A DNA stretch of 8,163 bases from an uncultured bacterium (GCA_946543095.1 CAMNLO010000062.1:1-8163), one strand, 5' to 3'. Positions 1-6,353 are shown, numbered from the stretch's first letter. The notes: generated by a model not told the origin, from the letters alone. Program-made: numbers and translations.

Positions 1-4
1 GTGG

Positions 5-131
5 AGTTATGTCAACCAACAATACAGGCGCGGTTTCTGGCAGCACCGCTTCCGCCGGTTCAAGAGCAAGAGTTATGTCAACCTATGATGGCGGTACAAA
101 CCAGCCTGCGGAACCTGAAGTTATGTCAACC
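5..131 (+). repeat. Three direct copies of a 13-bp repeat, AGTTATGTCAACC
   Basis: Exact copies lie at 5-17, 71-83 and 119-131. Spacings are 66 and 48 nt, both multiples of three, so each copy reads VMST in the corrinoid-protein frame and each supplies an in-frame ATG. A fourth exact copy lies inverted at 4382-4394. Short repeats clustered near a boundary are typical of the ends of some insertion sequences (the IS21 family is known for multiple terminal repeats), but no transposase is visible here, so that origin is only a suggestion. Confidence 0.8.
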
Positions 132-770
132 GCGCCAACCGCCCCCCACCCCCTCTACACTGCGGTCTTAAAGGGCAATAAGCGGGATATCAGGGAGCTG
201 ACCCGCCTCGCCATAGAGCAGGGGGAGGACCCCGGCGAGCTTCTGCAAAAGCAGCTGATGCCCGCCATCTCCGCTGTAGGGGACCTTTTCGACAAGGGCA
301 GATATTTCCTGCCCCAGCTGATCTCCGGGGCGGAGGCCATGAAAAATGCCATCGAGATTTTAGAGCCTTATCTTGCGGAAGCAAAGAAAGATGAGAAACA
401 GCTGCCTGTCATCGTGATTGCCACAGTAAAGGGGGATATTCACGACATCGGCAAGAATCTTGTGGCCATGATGCTGAAAAACTACGGATTTCCCGTGATG
501 GATCTCGGGAAGGATGTGCCGAAGGAGCGGATCGTGGAAGAGGCGAAAAAGCGAGGGGCCGGGATCATCGCCCTCTCCGCCCTGATGACCACCACCATGA
601 CGGAAATGAAGAAGGTGATCGAATATGCGAAGGAGCAGGGGGTGGAGTCCAGGGTCATGATCGGAGGCGCCGTGATCACCCGGGAATACGCGGAGGAGAT
701 CGGAGCACATGGCTATTCCGAGGATGCCGCCGCGGCGGTGAAGCTGGCACAGAGGCTCCTCGGCCTGTGA
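9..770 (+). CDS. Corrinoid (cobalamin-binding) methyltransferase subunit, MtaC/MttC-like
   Basis: Carries a corrinoid cofactor and shuttles a methyl group between a substrate:corrinoid methyltransferase and an acceptor methyltransferase; cytoplasmic. Residues about 48-125 match the helical cap domain (LYTAVLKGN, then FLPQLISGAEAM). Residues about 132-253 form the B12-binding Rossmann domain with the full signature: D143-x-H145-x-x-G148 (H145 is the lower axial ligand of cobalt), S190-x-L192, and G219-G220. The core resembles MtaC/MtbC/MttC; the substrate cannot be told without the partner methyltransferase, which is probably just upstream. The first about 45 residues are Ser/Thr/Ala/Gly-rich, not part of the family, and contain three VMST repeats from a DNA repeat. 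The canonical domain would fit a start at the third ATG (123, residue 39). The frame is open to the window edge, and GGAG at 3-6 is only 2 nt from ATG 9, so the start is unsettled. Function confident, start not. Confidence 0.9.
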   Translation: MSTNNTGAVSGSTASAGSRARVMSTYDGGTNQPAEPEVMSTAPTAPHPLYTAVLKGNKRDIRELTRLAIEQGEDPGELLQKQLMPAISAVGDLFDKGRYFLPQLISGAEAMKNAIEILEPYLAEAKKDEKQLPVIVIATVKGDIHDIGKNLVAMMLKNYGFPVMDLGKDVPKERIVEEAKKRGAGIIALSALMTTTMTEMKKVIEYAKEQGVESRVMIGGAVITREYAEEIGAHGYSEDAAAAVKLAQRLLGL

Positions 771-948
771 TCCCCGCTGGCCGGGATACCGCATAACCGA
801 TCACCCGGATGGCAGTCAGCCGCCTTTGTGATCCCCGCTGGGCGGGATGGCGCTTAACCGGGCACCCGGATGGCGCTCCGCGTTCTCTGTGGTCTCCGCG
901 GACCGGGATGCTGCACTTTGGGAGCTGCGCTTCAGGGATGTTGCTGCA
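766..948 (+). repeat. Three-unit 61-bp degenerate tandem repeat overlapping the corrinoid gene stop
   Basis: Units are 766-826, 827-887 and 888-948, each starting TGTGRTCYCCGC. By hand count units 1 and 2 share about 48 of 61 bases; unit 3 keeps the first about 23 bases and then diverges. The TGA stop of the corrinoid gene lies inside unit 1. Each unit head can fold into a small hairpin: ATCCC/GGGAT in units 1 and 2, and GGTC/GACC in unit 3. Unit 2 also has CCGGG-CA-CCCGG. No T-run follows, so these are not standard intrinsic terminators. This array fills most of the 200-nt gap between the convergent corrinoid and XRE genes. Confidence 0.75.
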
Positions 949-971
949 GAAAAGCGCCGGCCCCGGTGAAA

Positions 972-1397
972 CTATTTCTTCCCCTGCTTCAGCTTCACCT
1001 TCAGCTTCGCGATCTCCGTCAGCTCCTGCCTGTCTGCGGGCTTCAGCTGATGAAAGTAAAACAGCAGCTCTTTTTCTTCATGGGAGAGTGCTCTGTACTT
1101 TGCCTGGTTTTCCGAAGCGGCATAGAAGCCGATCATATCTCCGAGCATCCCGGGCTGGCCTGAGGCTTTCCCGCCGCTGCCATCCTGAAGATATGCGTTC
1201 TGAAGAAGCTCCGAGGGATCTATGCCATACAGCTTAGCAAGACGGAGCAGGGTTCTGGTGTCCGGCGTCCGGATGCCCTTCTCGTAGTGGGAGTAGGCCT
1301 GCTGCACGATCCCCAGATGCTCCGCCACCTGCGCCTGAGTCATCTTATGCGATTTTCTCAATCCCCGCAAAAGGCCGGGGAGGGTGGAATCCTGCAT
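972..1397 (-). CDS. XRE-family helix-turn-helix transcriptional regulator
   Basis: A 141-residue protein with an N-terminal Cro/C1-type DNA-binding domain at about residues 7-62. The first HTH helix is around MTQAQVAEHLG and the recognition helix around VQQAYSHYEKG, followed by the usual TLLRLAKLYGIDPSELL segment. Residues about 70-95 are a Gly/Ser-rich linker. The C-terminal about 45 residues are charged and helical (SHEEKELLFYFHQLKPADR, ending in a Lys-rich tail) and resemble the C-terminal helices of other Firmicute XRE regulators. The ATG at 1397 is preceded on the minus strand by AGGAAAGG at good spacing. It is convergent with the corrinoid gene and divergent from cbiA, so it is well placed to act on its own promoter and on the cbiA promoter; that role is inferred. 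Ligand unknown. Confidence 0.88.
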   Translation of the reverse strand: MQDSTLPGLLRGLRKSHKMTQAQVAEHLGIVQQAYSHYEKGIRTPDTRTLLRLAKLYGIDPSELLQNAYLQDGSGGKASGQPGMLGDMIGFYAASENQAKYRALSHEEKELLFYFHQLKPADRQELTEIAKLKVKLKQGKK

Positions 1398-1429
1398 GCG
1401 CTGCCTTTCCTGAGCTTTCTACATTTCTG

Positions 1430-1475
1430 ATTGATGACGAATTGCTCCATTGCACCCTGGGATCCTGTCATCAAT
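1430..1475. promoter_or_regulatory. Perfect 9-bp inverted repeat upstream of the XRE gene (operator candidate)
   Basis: ATTGATGAC (1430-1438) and GTCATCAAT (1467-1475) are exact reverse complements separated by 28 nt. Half-site centres are 37 nt apart, about 3.5 helical turns. The element sits 33 nt upstream of the XRE start and within the divergent XRE/cbiA gap. Autoregulatory XRE proteins usually bind such dyads next to their own gene. A stem-loop in RNA is the alternative reading. Confidence 0.45.
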
Positions 1476-1600
1476 ATCATAATCGAAAGAATCCCGCCGA
1501 ATCACAACAAAACGGCTCATTTATGATGTGGAATACTACGCCTTGTAGTGGTTCCGCATAGACCGTTTCCGGGATTTAATGTCCCAAAATCCAAAGGGTG

Positions 1601-1609
1601 TGGTATAAT
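1601..1609 (+). promoter_or_regulatory. Extended -10 promoter element for cbiA
   Basis: TGGTATAAT is a perfect extended -10 (TGn plus TATAAT). No good TTGACA match lies 16-18 nt upstream, which is tolerable for an extended -10 promoter. Transcription would start near 1615-1617, downstream of the ATG at 1608 that overlaps the box, which bears on the choice of cbiA start. A second promoter further upstream is not excluded. Confidence 0.5.
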
Positions 1610-1630
1610 GGACCGCAAATACGGCCATCA

Positions 1631-1649
1631 GGATGAGGAGAAAACATTG
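1631..1649 (+). promoter_or_regulatory. Shine-Dalgarno and TTG start of cbiA
   Basis: GGATGAGGAG (1631-1640) lies 6 nt before an in-frame TTG (1647-1649). The protein from this TTG begins about 12 residues before the first conserved CbiA strand, the usual distance. The competing ATG at 1608 has a weaker AAAGGG (1593-1598) 9 nt upstream, and a GTG at 1548 has no evident site. Confidence 0.5.
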
Positions 1650-3080
1650 CTGAATCTGTCTCTTCCACAATCGATCCATGCCCCCCGGTTTCTTCTGGCG
1701 GCTCCGAAAAGCGGCAGCGGCAAGACCTTTGTGACCTGCGGCATTCTGCAGCTGTTAAAGGATAAAGGGAAGGAGGTCCGCGCCTTCAAATGCGGCCCGG
1801 ACTACATCGATCCCATGTTCCACAGGACGGTCCTGGGGCTTCCCTCGAAGAATCTGGACACCTTCTTTGCGGGAGAAGCGCTGACGGCAAGCCTTTTTGC
1901 GGAGGGGGCAAAAGGCGCTGACATCTCCGTGATGGAAGGGGTCATGGGATATTTTGACGGAGTGGATCTTCCGGACCATCCCATGCTGGCCAGCGCCTAT
2001 GACCTGGCGCGCAGCACGAAAACCCCCGTGATCCTGGTGGTGGACGCAAAGGGCATGAGCCGCTCCGTGGTGGCCATGATCAAAGGCTTTCTGGACTACG
2101 GCAAAGAGCCTACGATCCGGGGAGTCATCTTAAACCGCATTGCTCCGGGAATGTTTCCGCTGTTCAAAGAAATGATCGAAACAGAGCTGGGGATCCCGGC
2201 CATCGGCTATCTTCCGAGGATGGAGGGCGCCCTCTGGGAATCCAGACATCTGGGGCTGGTGCAGCCTGAAGAGATCAGGGAGCTGCAAAGCCAGGTGGAG
2301 CGCATTGCCGGGACCCTTTCCGAAACTCTGGATCTTCCGCTTTTGTTAAAGATCGCGGAGGAGGCGGAGGATCTTTCCGTCAGGATGCCGGACATCACGC
2401 CCCTGCCGGAAGCGGTGAGGATCGGCGTGGCCCGGGATGCGGCCTTTTCCTTCTACTACGAAGACAATCTGCGCCTCTTAACAAAGCTGGGGGCGGAACT
2501 GATAGAATTTTCCCCCTTAACGGACAGCGTTCTGCCAAAGGTCCGTGGGCTCATCCTCGGCGGCGGCTATCCCGAGCTGTATGGGGGGGAGCTTTCCGAA
2601 AACAAAAGCATGCTGCAAAGCATACGGGCCGCGGCAGCCTCCGGAATGCCGATCCTTGCGGAATGTGGCGGCTTTATGTATCTGCAGAAGGAGCTTGTGA
2701 CGAAGGAGGGGGAGCGCTTTTCCATGGTCGGCGCCCTGCCCGGGGAGACCCGCATGGGGGAGAGGCTGGTGCGTTTCGGCTATATCACCCTCACTCCCAA
2801 TGCAGAGAATGGCAACGGACTTGGAGAAGACATCTTCGCCGGCGCCTCATACCTTGCGCCGGGAGAAACCATCCGGGGCCACGAATTCCACTATTTTGAT
2901 TCCACGGACAACGGCGCTTCCTGCATTGCGAAAAAGCCTAAGGGAGGCAGGCAGTGGGAGTGCATGGTTTCCCGGCAGGGGATCTTTGCCGGATATCCTC
3001 ATCTTTATTACTATTCCGATCCGGATTTTGCGAAGCGATTTCTTGAAAAATGCGCTGCTTATCACGGGAGGACAGAATGA
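1647..3080 (+). CDS. cbiA: Cobyrinate a,c-diamide synthase (CbiA/CobB family)
   Basis: Catalyses ATP- and glutamine-dependent amidation of the a and c carboxylates of cobyrinic acid in the cobalamin pathway; cytoplasmic. Numbered from the TTG start (477 residues), the N-terminal dethiobiotin-synthetase-like ATPase domain opens with a P-loop, APKSGSGKT (19-27), then KCGPDYIDPMFH (48-59) and VMEGVMGYFDG (95-105). The C-terminal class I glutamine amidotransferase domain has LGGGYPELYG (304-313), the nucleophile Cys340 in AECGG, GHEFHY (411-416), and YPHLYYY near 450-456, where many family members read HLH. Length is near the family norm. The anaerobic context favours the name cbiA over cobB. A longer form from ATG 1608 (490 residues) is possible. 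The stop overlaps the start of the diguanylate cyclase gene (ATGA), implying co-translation. No B12 riboswitch was seen upstream. Confidence 0.93.
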   Translation: MLNLSLPQSIHAPRFLLAAPKSGSGKTFVTCGILQLLKDKGKEVRAFKCGPDYIDPMFHRTVLGLPSKNLDTFFAGEALTASLFAEGAKGADISVMEGVMGYFDGVDLPDHPMLASAYDLARSTKTPVILVVDAKGMSRSVVAMIKGFLDYGKEPTIRGVILNRIAPGMFPLFKEMIETELGIPAIGYLPRMEGALWESRHLGLVQPEEIRELQSQVERIAGTLSETLDLPLLLKIAEEAEDLSVRMPDITPLPEAVRIGVARDAAFSFYYEDNLRLLTKLGAELIEFSPLTDSVLPKVRGLILGGGYPELYGGELSENKSMLQSIRAAAASGMPILAECGGFMYLQKELVTKEGERFSMVGALPGETRMGERLVRFGYITLTPNAENGNGLGEDIFAGASYLAPGETIRGHEFHYFDSTDNGASCIAKKPKGGRQWECMVSRQGIFAGYPHLYYYSDPDFAKRFLEKCAAYHGRTE

Positions 3081-4387
3081 ACGCACAGGCTCAGGATCAG
3101 CTGATCGGCTCAGCGGTCAAATATTTTATCGGCGGGATCTGCATCCTGAACATTGATTCGAAGACCAGGCAGATCAGGCCCGAATATCTGAATGAGGGTT
3201 TTTTCCGCATGATGGGCGGAACGGAAAAGCAGGTCCGGACCATGATGCAGGACATCAGGCTTTCCGTGATCCCGGATGATCTGCCGCTTCTGGAACAGGG
3301 CATTGACGATATCCTGGCGGATAACGGCTCCGCGGAATGCGAGTTCCGCATCGTGGGTGTGGATGGCAATCTGATGTGGCTGAAGCTCAGAGGAAATCTC
3401 TACAGCCGCGAGGGGGCGAGAAACCTGATCAGCGCCGTGATCTTAGACTGCACGGAGCAGAAGATGATCGAGGCGGAGTTAAAGCGCCAGTCCGATTTCA
3501 TGCATCTTCTGATGGACACGGACATTACCTTTGACTTTAACTGCCGCACCGATGTCTGCATTTACCGCATCAACGAAACGGAGGAGCTTTCCCATGACGC
3601 GGTGGTGAAGGGCTATCTGGAGCAGATCCCCGCCTCCGGCATCCATCCAGAGGACATCCCGGGGTATCAGGAAATGCTGGATTCCGCCATGCGCCATGCC
3701 CACAGGGACAGCATGGAATTCCGCTCAAGGGGCATCATCAACCCCAGGTCGGAGTACCGCTGGTTTAAGGTGCAGATTGCAAGTGTTCTGGGGCAGGAGG
3801 GCTATGTTTCCCATATCATCGGCCACATTACGGATATCCATGAGGAGAAATTAAAGGAGCTGGAGTTAAAGCTCAGAGCCGACAGGGATTCCCTGACGGG
3901 GCTGATGAACAAGGCGGCTACCAGGGATCTGATCGAAAAGATCCTCACCGGCTATCAGGACGGGGAGCTGCTGGGGGCCTTGCTGATGCTGGATGTGGAC
4001 AACTTCAAGCATGTGAACGACGGCTACGGCCACGCCGTGGGAGACAAGGTGCTTTCAAAGATCGGCGGGATCTTAAACGATAATTTCAAGGGCATGGATG
4101 TCACGGGCCGGGTAGGGGGCGACGAGTTCATGGTCTTCATGCACAATATCCGCACGCCAAAGGATGCCTGCTCTCTGGCGGAAAAGGTGGAGAACCTGGT
4201 GATCCACGGCTTTCCGGGAGAGCCCGCGGACGGGGAGGTGAGCCTGTCCATCGGCATCGCGGTGACCCCGGATCACGGAAAGACCTTCGAAGAGCTTTAT
4301 CAGAATGCGGACAAGGCCCTGTATCATATCAAGGAGCACGGGAAAGCAGGAGTGAAGCTGTACGAGGAAGGACTGACAAAAGGTTGA
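3077..4387 (+). CDS. Diguanylate cyclase with two PAS-type sensor domains
   Basis: Makes c-di-GMP from two GTP. A 436-residue protein with no signal peptide or membrane segment, so probably cytosolic. Residues about 10-128 and 138-258 each look like a PAS fold, the second ending in the PAC-like HIIGHITDIHEEK; they are joined to the GGDEF domain (about 267-430) by a charged helix. The catalytic domain has DSLTGLMN, DVDNFKHVNDGYGH with the metal-binding Asp, and an intact GGDEF (347-351). The inhibitory I-site is KGMD (338-341) where RxxD is usual, so product inhibition may be weakened. The start at 3077 was chosen because GGGAGG (3066-3071) precedes it by 5 nt and it overlaps the cbiA stop as ATGA; an in-frame ATG at 3050 lies inside cbiA. 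No EAL or HD-GYP domain. The PAS ligand is unknown; a flavin, heme or small molecule is possible. Confidence 0.92.
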   Translation: MNAQAQDQLIGSAVKYFIGGICILNIDSKTRQIRPEYLNEGFFRMMGGTEKQVRTMMQDIRLSVIPDDLPLLEQGIDDILADNGSAECEFRIVGVDGNLMWLKLRGNLYSREGARNLISAVILDCTEQKMIEAELKRQSDFMHLLMDTDITFDFNCRTDVCIYRINETEELSHDAVVKGYLEQIPASGIHPEDIPGYQEMLDSAMRHAHRDSMEFRSRGIINPRSEYRWFKVQIASVLGQEGYVSHIIGHITDIHEEKLKELELKLRADRDSLTGLMNKAATRDLIEKILTGYQDGELLGALLMLDVDNFKHVNDGYGHAVGDKVLSKIGGILNDNFKGMDVTGRVGGDEFMVFMHNIRTPKDACSLAEKVENLVIHGFPGEPADGEVSLSIGIAVTPDHGKTFEELYQNADKALYHIKEHGKAGVKLYEEGLTKG

Positions 4388-4394
4388 CATAACT
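4382..4394 (-). repeat. Inverted fourth copy of the 13-bp repeat
   Basis: GGTTGACATAACT is the exact reverse complement of the AGTTATGTCAACC repeat at 5-131. It overlaps the end of the diguanylate cyclase gene, and its TGA is that gene's stop codon. The GGDEF domain is complete before it, so the gene does not look truncated. The copy also contains TTGACA (4384-4389), a perfect -35 match, but no good -10 lies at 16-18 nt. It marks the border between GC-rich coding sequence and the AT-rich 4388-4509 gap. Confidence 0.7.
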
Positions 4395-4509
4395 TATTTC
4401 GCTTTTTCAGTATCGCATTTTCCTATATTTAGTTTCAGATTAAGTGGTGAATAATGATACCGTCTGTGTTATCCTATTGATATCTGTATTGGGTGTATGA
4501 GGAGGCGTT

Positions 4510-5079
4510 ATGGCACACAAAATTGTAGTTATCACAGGCAGCTTCAGAAAAAACGGCAATTCCCTGATCCTGGCAAACGCGTTTATCAAGGGCGCTGAGC
4601 AGGCGGGAAACGAGGTAAGGGTCTTCGATGCGGCGAAAGCGAATATGGACGGATGCCACGGAGACGCTTCCTGCCATAAAAACGGTTATTGCGGATTAAA
4701 GGATGACGGCGTGCAGCTTCATGAGCTCCTTGCCTGGGCGGACACCATGGTGTTGGTGTCTCCGCTGTATTTCCAGGGCTTTGCCTCACCGGTGAAGAAG
4801 GTCATCGACCGCTTCTATCCCTATGCGGCAGCTCCCGCAAGGGCAAAGCTGGGGGTGAAGACCGCGATGCTGATCGCCACGGGGGCCACAAGAGAAGAAA
4901 GTGATTTCCGCGCCATGGAGCAGGTTTTTGATCATGCCTTAAAGATCCTGAAGATCGAGGATGGCGGCAAGTTCTTTGCCACGGGCTTAAAAGCTCCCGG
5001 GGAAGCCTTCAACCATGATTCCTATATCAGGAAAGCGGTGCGTATGGGTATGCAGGTGGGTGCCTATACCGAAGATTAA
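4510..5079 (+). CDS. Flavodoxin-fold NAD(P)H-dependent FMN reductase family protein
   Basis: A 189-residue protein of the NADPH-dependent FMN reductase/flavodoxin-2 superfamily. Residues 5-20 form the first strand and FMN phosphate loop (ITGSFRKNGNS), typical of this family. SPLYFQGFASPVKKVIDRFY (84-103) is the second flavin-contacting loop and helix. A Cys-rich stretch, C49-x5-C55-x5-C61 followed by Asp-Asp, corresponds to the CxxC..C..DD segment of iron-sulfur-flavoprotein relatives. One of the usual Cys positions is Asp52, so a full Fe-S cluster is doubtful. The ATG follows GAGGAGG (4499-4505) at 4 nt. It is preceded by 122 nt of AT-rich DNA and followed by a strong terminator, so it is probably its own transcript or the end of the cbiA operon. 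Electron acceptor unknown; quinones, free flavin or a corrinoid are possible. Confidence 0.85.
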   Translation: MAHKIVVITGSFRKNGNSLILANAFIKGAEQAGNEVRVFDAAKANMDGCHGDASCHKNGYCGLKDDGVQLHELLAWADTMVLVSPLYFQGFASPVKKVIDRFYPYAAAPARAKLGVKTAMLIATGATREESDFRAMEQVFDHALKILKIEDGGKFFATGLKAPGEAFNHDSYIRKAVRMGMQVGAYTED

Positions 5080-5103
5080 GATCGATCATTCAGCAGCTTC
5101 AGG

Positions 5104-5129
5104 GGGGAGGCTAACCGCCTCCCCTTTTT
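5104..5129 (+). terminator. Intrinsic terminator after the flavoprotein gene
   Basis: GGGGAGGC (5104-5111) pairs perfectly with GCCTCCCC (5117-5124) around a 5-nt loop and is followed directly by TTTTT. It lies 24 nt after the flavoprotein stop. Confidence 0.93.
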
Positions 5130-5207
5130 GCGCGGTAATGTGGTTTGGTATGGGTTACCGCTTTGCGGCAGCTGCGTGTAGTTTTCCATAGGTGGTTTGC
5201 GGCCCGG

Positions 5208-5297
5208 TATCATGGAGGAGTGTATGCAGAGGACAGCCGACTGAGGATCGGGCAGAGTCCGACTAAATTGTCCTTTTGGACAATTAGAAATTCGGCT
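5208..5297 (+). promoter_or_regulatory. Structured leader upstream of the EamA transporter, with a possible tiny leader ORF
   Basis: The main element is a hairpin at 5263-5287: CTAAATTGTCC, loop TTTT, GGACAATTAG, a 10-bp stem with one bulged A. An outer pairing, AGCCGA (5235-5240) with TCGGCT (5292-5297), would enclose it. Just upstream, GGAGGAG (5214-5220) lies 3 nt before ATG 5224, which opens a six-codon frame (MQRTAD, stop at 5242-5244); ATG 5212 gives ten codons in the same frame. No T-run follows the hairpin, so it is not a standard terminator. The transporter start is at 5334. Other small stems fill 5130-5170 (GCGGTAA/TTACCGC; CCGC-TTT-GCGG). No known riboswitch motif was recognised. 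Confidence 0.35.
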
Positions 5298-5333
5298 CGC
5301 CCCGTCGCTTACGCTCCGGAATGAGGATTTTTT

Positions 5334-6242
5334 ATGCAAAACAAACGTGTTATCAGTAATCTGCTCCTGCTTCTGACAGCCTTCATCTGGGGCATCGCTT
5401 TTGTGGCCCAGAGCGTGGGAATGGATCATGTGGGGCCCTGGACCTTTGTGTTTTCCAGATTTCTGATCTCCGCTGTCGCGTTGTTGCCCGTAACGGTCAT
5501 TCTGCAGCAGGGCGTGAAAAGAAACCGTCCGGAGAAAGCTTCTCCCACGCCAGTTAAGACCTATCTCCTGGGAGGCTTTGCCTGCGGCACCTTTCTGGGA
5601 CTTGCCAGCATTGCCCAGCAGGTGGGGATCCAGTACACCACTGCGGGAAAGGCAGGCTTTATCACAGCGCTTTATGTGGTGCTGGTGCCGGTGCTGGGGA
5701 TCTTCCTTGGAAGGCGTCCCGGGAACAGGGTCTGGTTCAGCGTGGCCTTAAGCATCATCGGGCTGTATCTCATCAGCATTCATGAAGGCTTTGTGATGGA
5801 GGCGGGGGATGCGCTGATGGCCCTCTGCGCCCTGATCTTTTCCTTCCAGATCATGTGCGTGGATCATTTCTCCCCCAAAGTGGAGAACACCGTGATCCTG
5901 GCAAACATCCAGTTCTGCTTTTCCGCTCTGGTGGGGCTTGTGGGAATGCTGCTCTTTGAGAAGCCGGACCCGGAGGGATTAAAGGCGGCAGCCCTTCCCA
6001 TTTTGTATGCGGGGGCTTGCTCCGGAAGCATCGCCTACACCCTGCAGATCACGGCCCAGAAGAATACGGACCCTGCCGTGGCCTCTCTGATCATGAGCCT
6101 GGAGGCGGTGTTTTCCGCCCTGGCCGGGTGGGTGATCCTGCACCAGAGCTTAAGCGTTAGAGAGCTTCTTGGCTGCTGCTTTGTGTTTCTGGCGGTGGTC
6201 CTGGCCCAGCTCCCCCACAGGGAAGCAAAGACAGCTTCCTGA
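5334..6242 (+). CDS. EamA/DMT-superfamily membrane transporter
   Basis: A 302-residue inner-membrane protein with about ten hydrophobic segments in two homologous EamA halves. The first half begins with the typical LLLLLTAFIWGIAFVAQ helix (residues 10-26). A conserved GLASIAQQVGIQYTTAGKAGFI stretch follows (about 88-109), and the second half contains SLIMSLEAVFSALAGW near the end, the hallmark last-repeat motif. Family members export or import small metabolites such as amino acids, nucleotides or drugs; substrate cannot be assigned. GAGG (5323-5326) lies 7 nt upstream of the ATG. It is separated from the upstream gene by a strong terminator, so it needs its own promoter in the 5130-5333 leader. 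The C-terminus ends in a short basic tail. After the stop, CCCCGGG occurs twice in tandem (6244-6257) and could form a GC hairpin, but without a T-run. Confidence 0.9.
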   Translation: MQNKRVISNLLLLLTAFIWGIAFVAQSVGMDHVGPWTFVFSRFLISAVALLPVTVILQQGVKRNRPEKASPTPVKTYLLGGFACGTFLGLASIAQQVGIQYTTAGKAGFITALYVVLVPVLGIFLGRRPGNRVWFSVALSIIGLYLISIHEGFVMEAGDALMALCALIFSFQIMCVDHFSPKVENTVILANIQFCFSALVGLVGMLLFEKPDPEGLKAAALPILYAGACSGSIAYTLQITAQKNTDPAVASLIMSLEAVFSALAGWVILHQSLSVRELLGCCFVFLAVVLAQLPHREAKTAS

Positions 6243-6353
6243 GCCCCGGGCCCCGGGTCCGCTTCCCTTTCCTTTACTCCCCAAATCTATTTCGCCATTT
6301 CCAAGCCGCAATCCGAATATTCCGCAGGCCATAATGCGCCGGGTTGTCCCATC

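Noticed and set aside
766..948. CRISPR array
   Set aside because: The 61-bp units are contiguous tandem copies without unique spacers, only three in number, and no cas genes are near.
809..1237. 142-codon + strand frame across the tandem repeat and XRE gene
   Set aside because: Opposite strand of a clear XRE gene; composition is Ser/Arg/Pro-rich shadow sequence.
1398..1607. Cobalamin riboswitch upstream of cbiA
   Set aside because: The gap is about the right length, but no B12-box-like conserved segment was found on the + strand; only small unrelated hairpins are present.
4384..4429. Promoter using the perfect TTGACA inside the 13-bp repeat
   Set aside because: The best -10-like box (TATATT, 4424-4429) is 34 nt away and nothing good lies at 16-18 nt, so no promoter is called.
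5076..5429. 117-codon minus-strand frame covering the terminator and transporter leader
   Set aside because: It runs through a strong + strand terminator and into the transporter gene, has no Shine-Dalgarno, and no recognisable domain.
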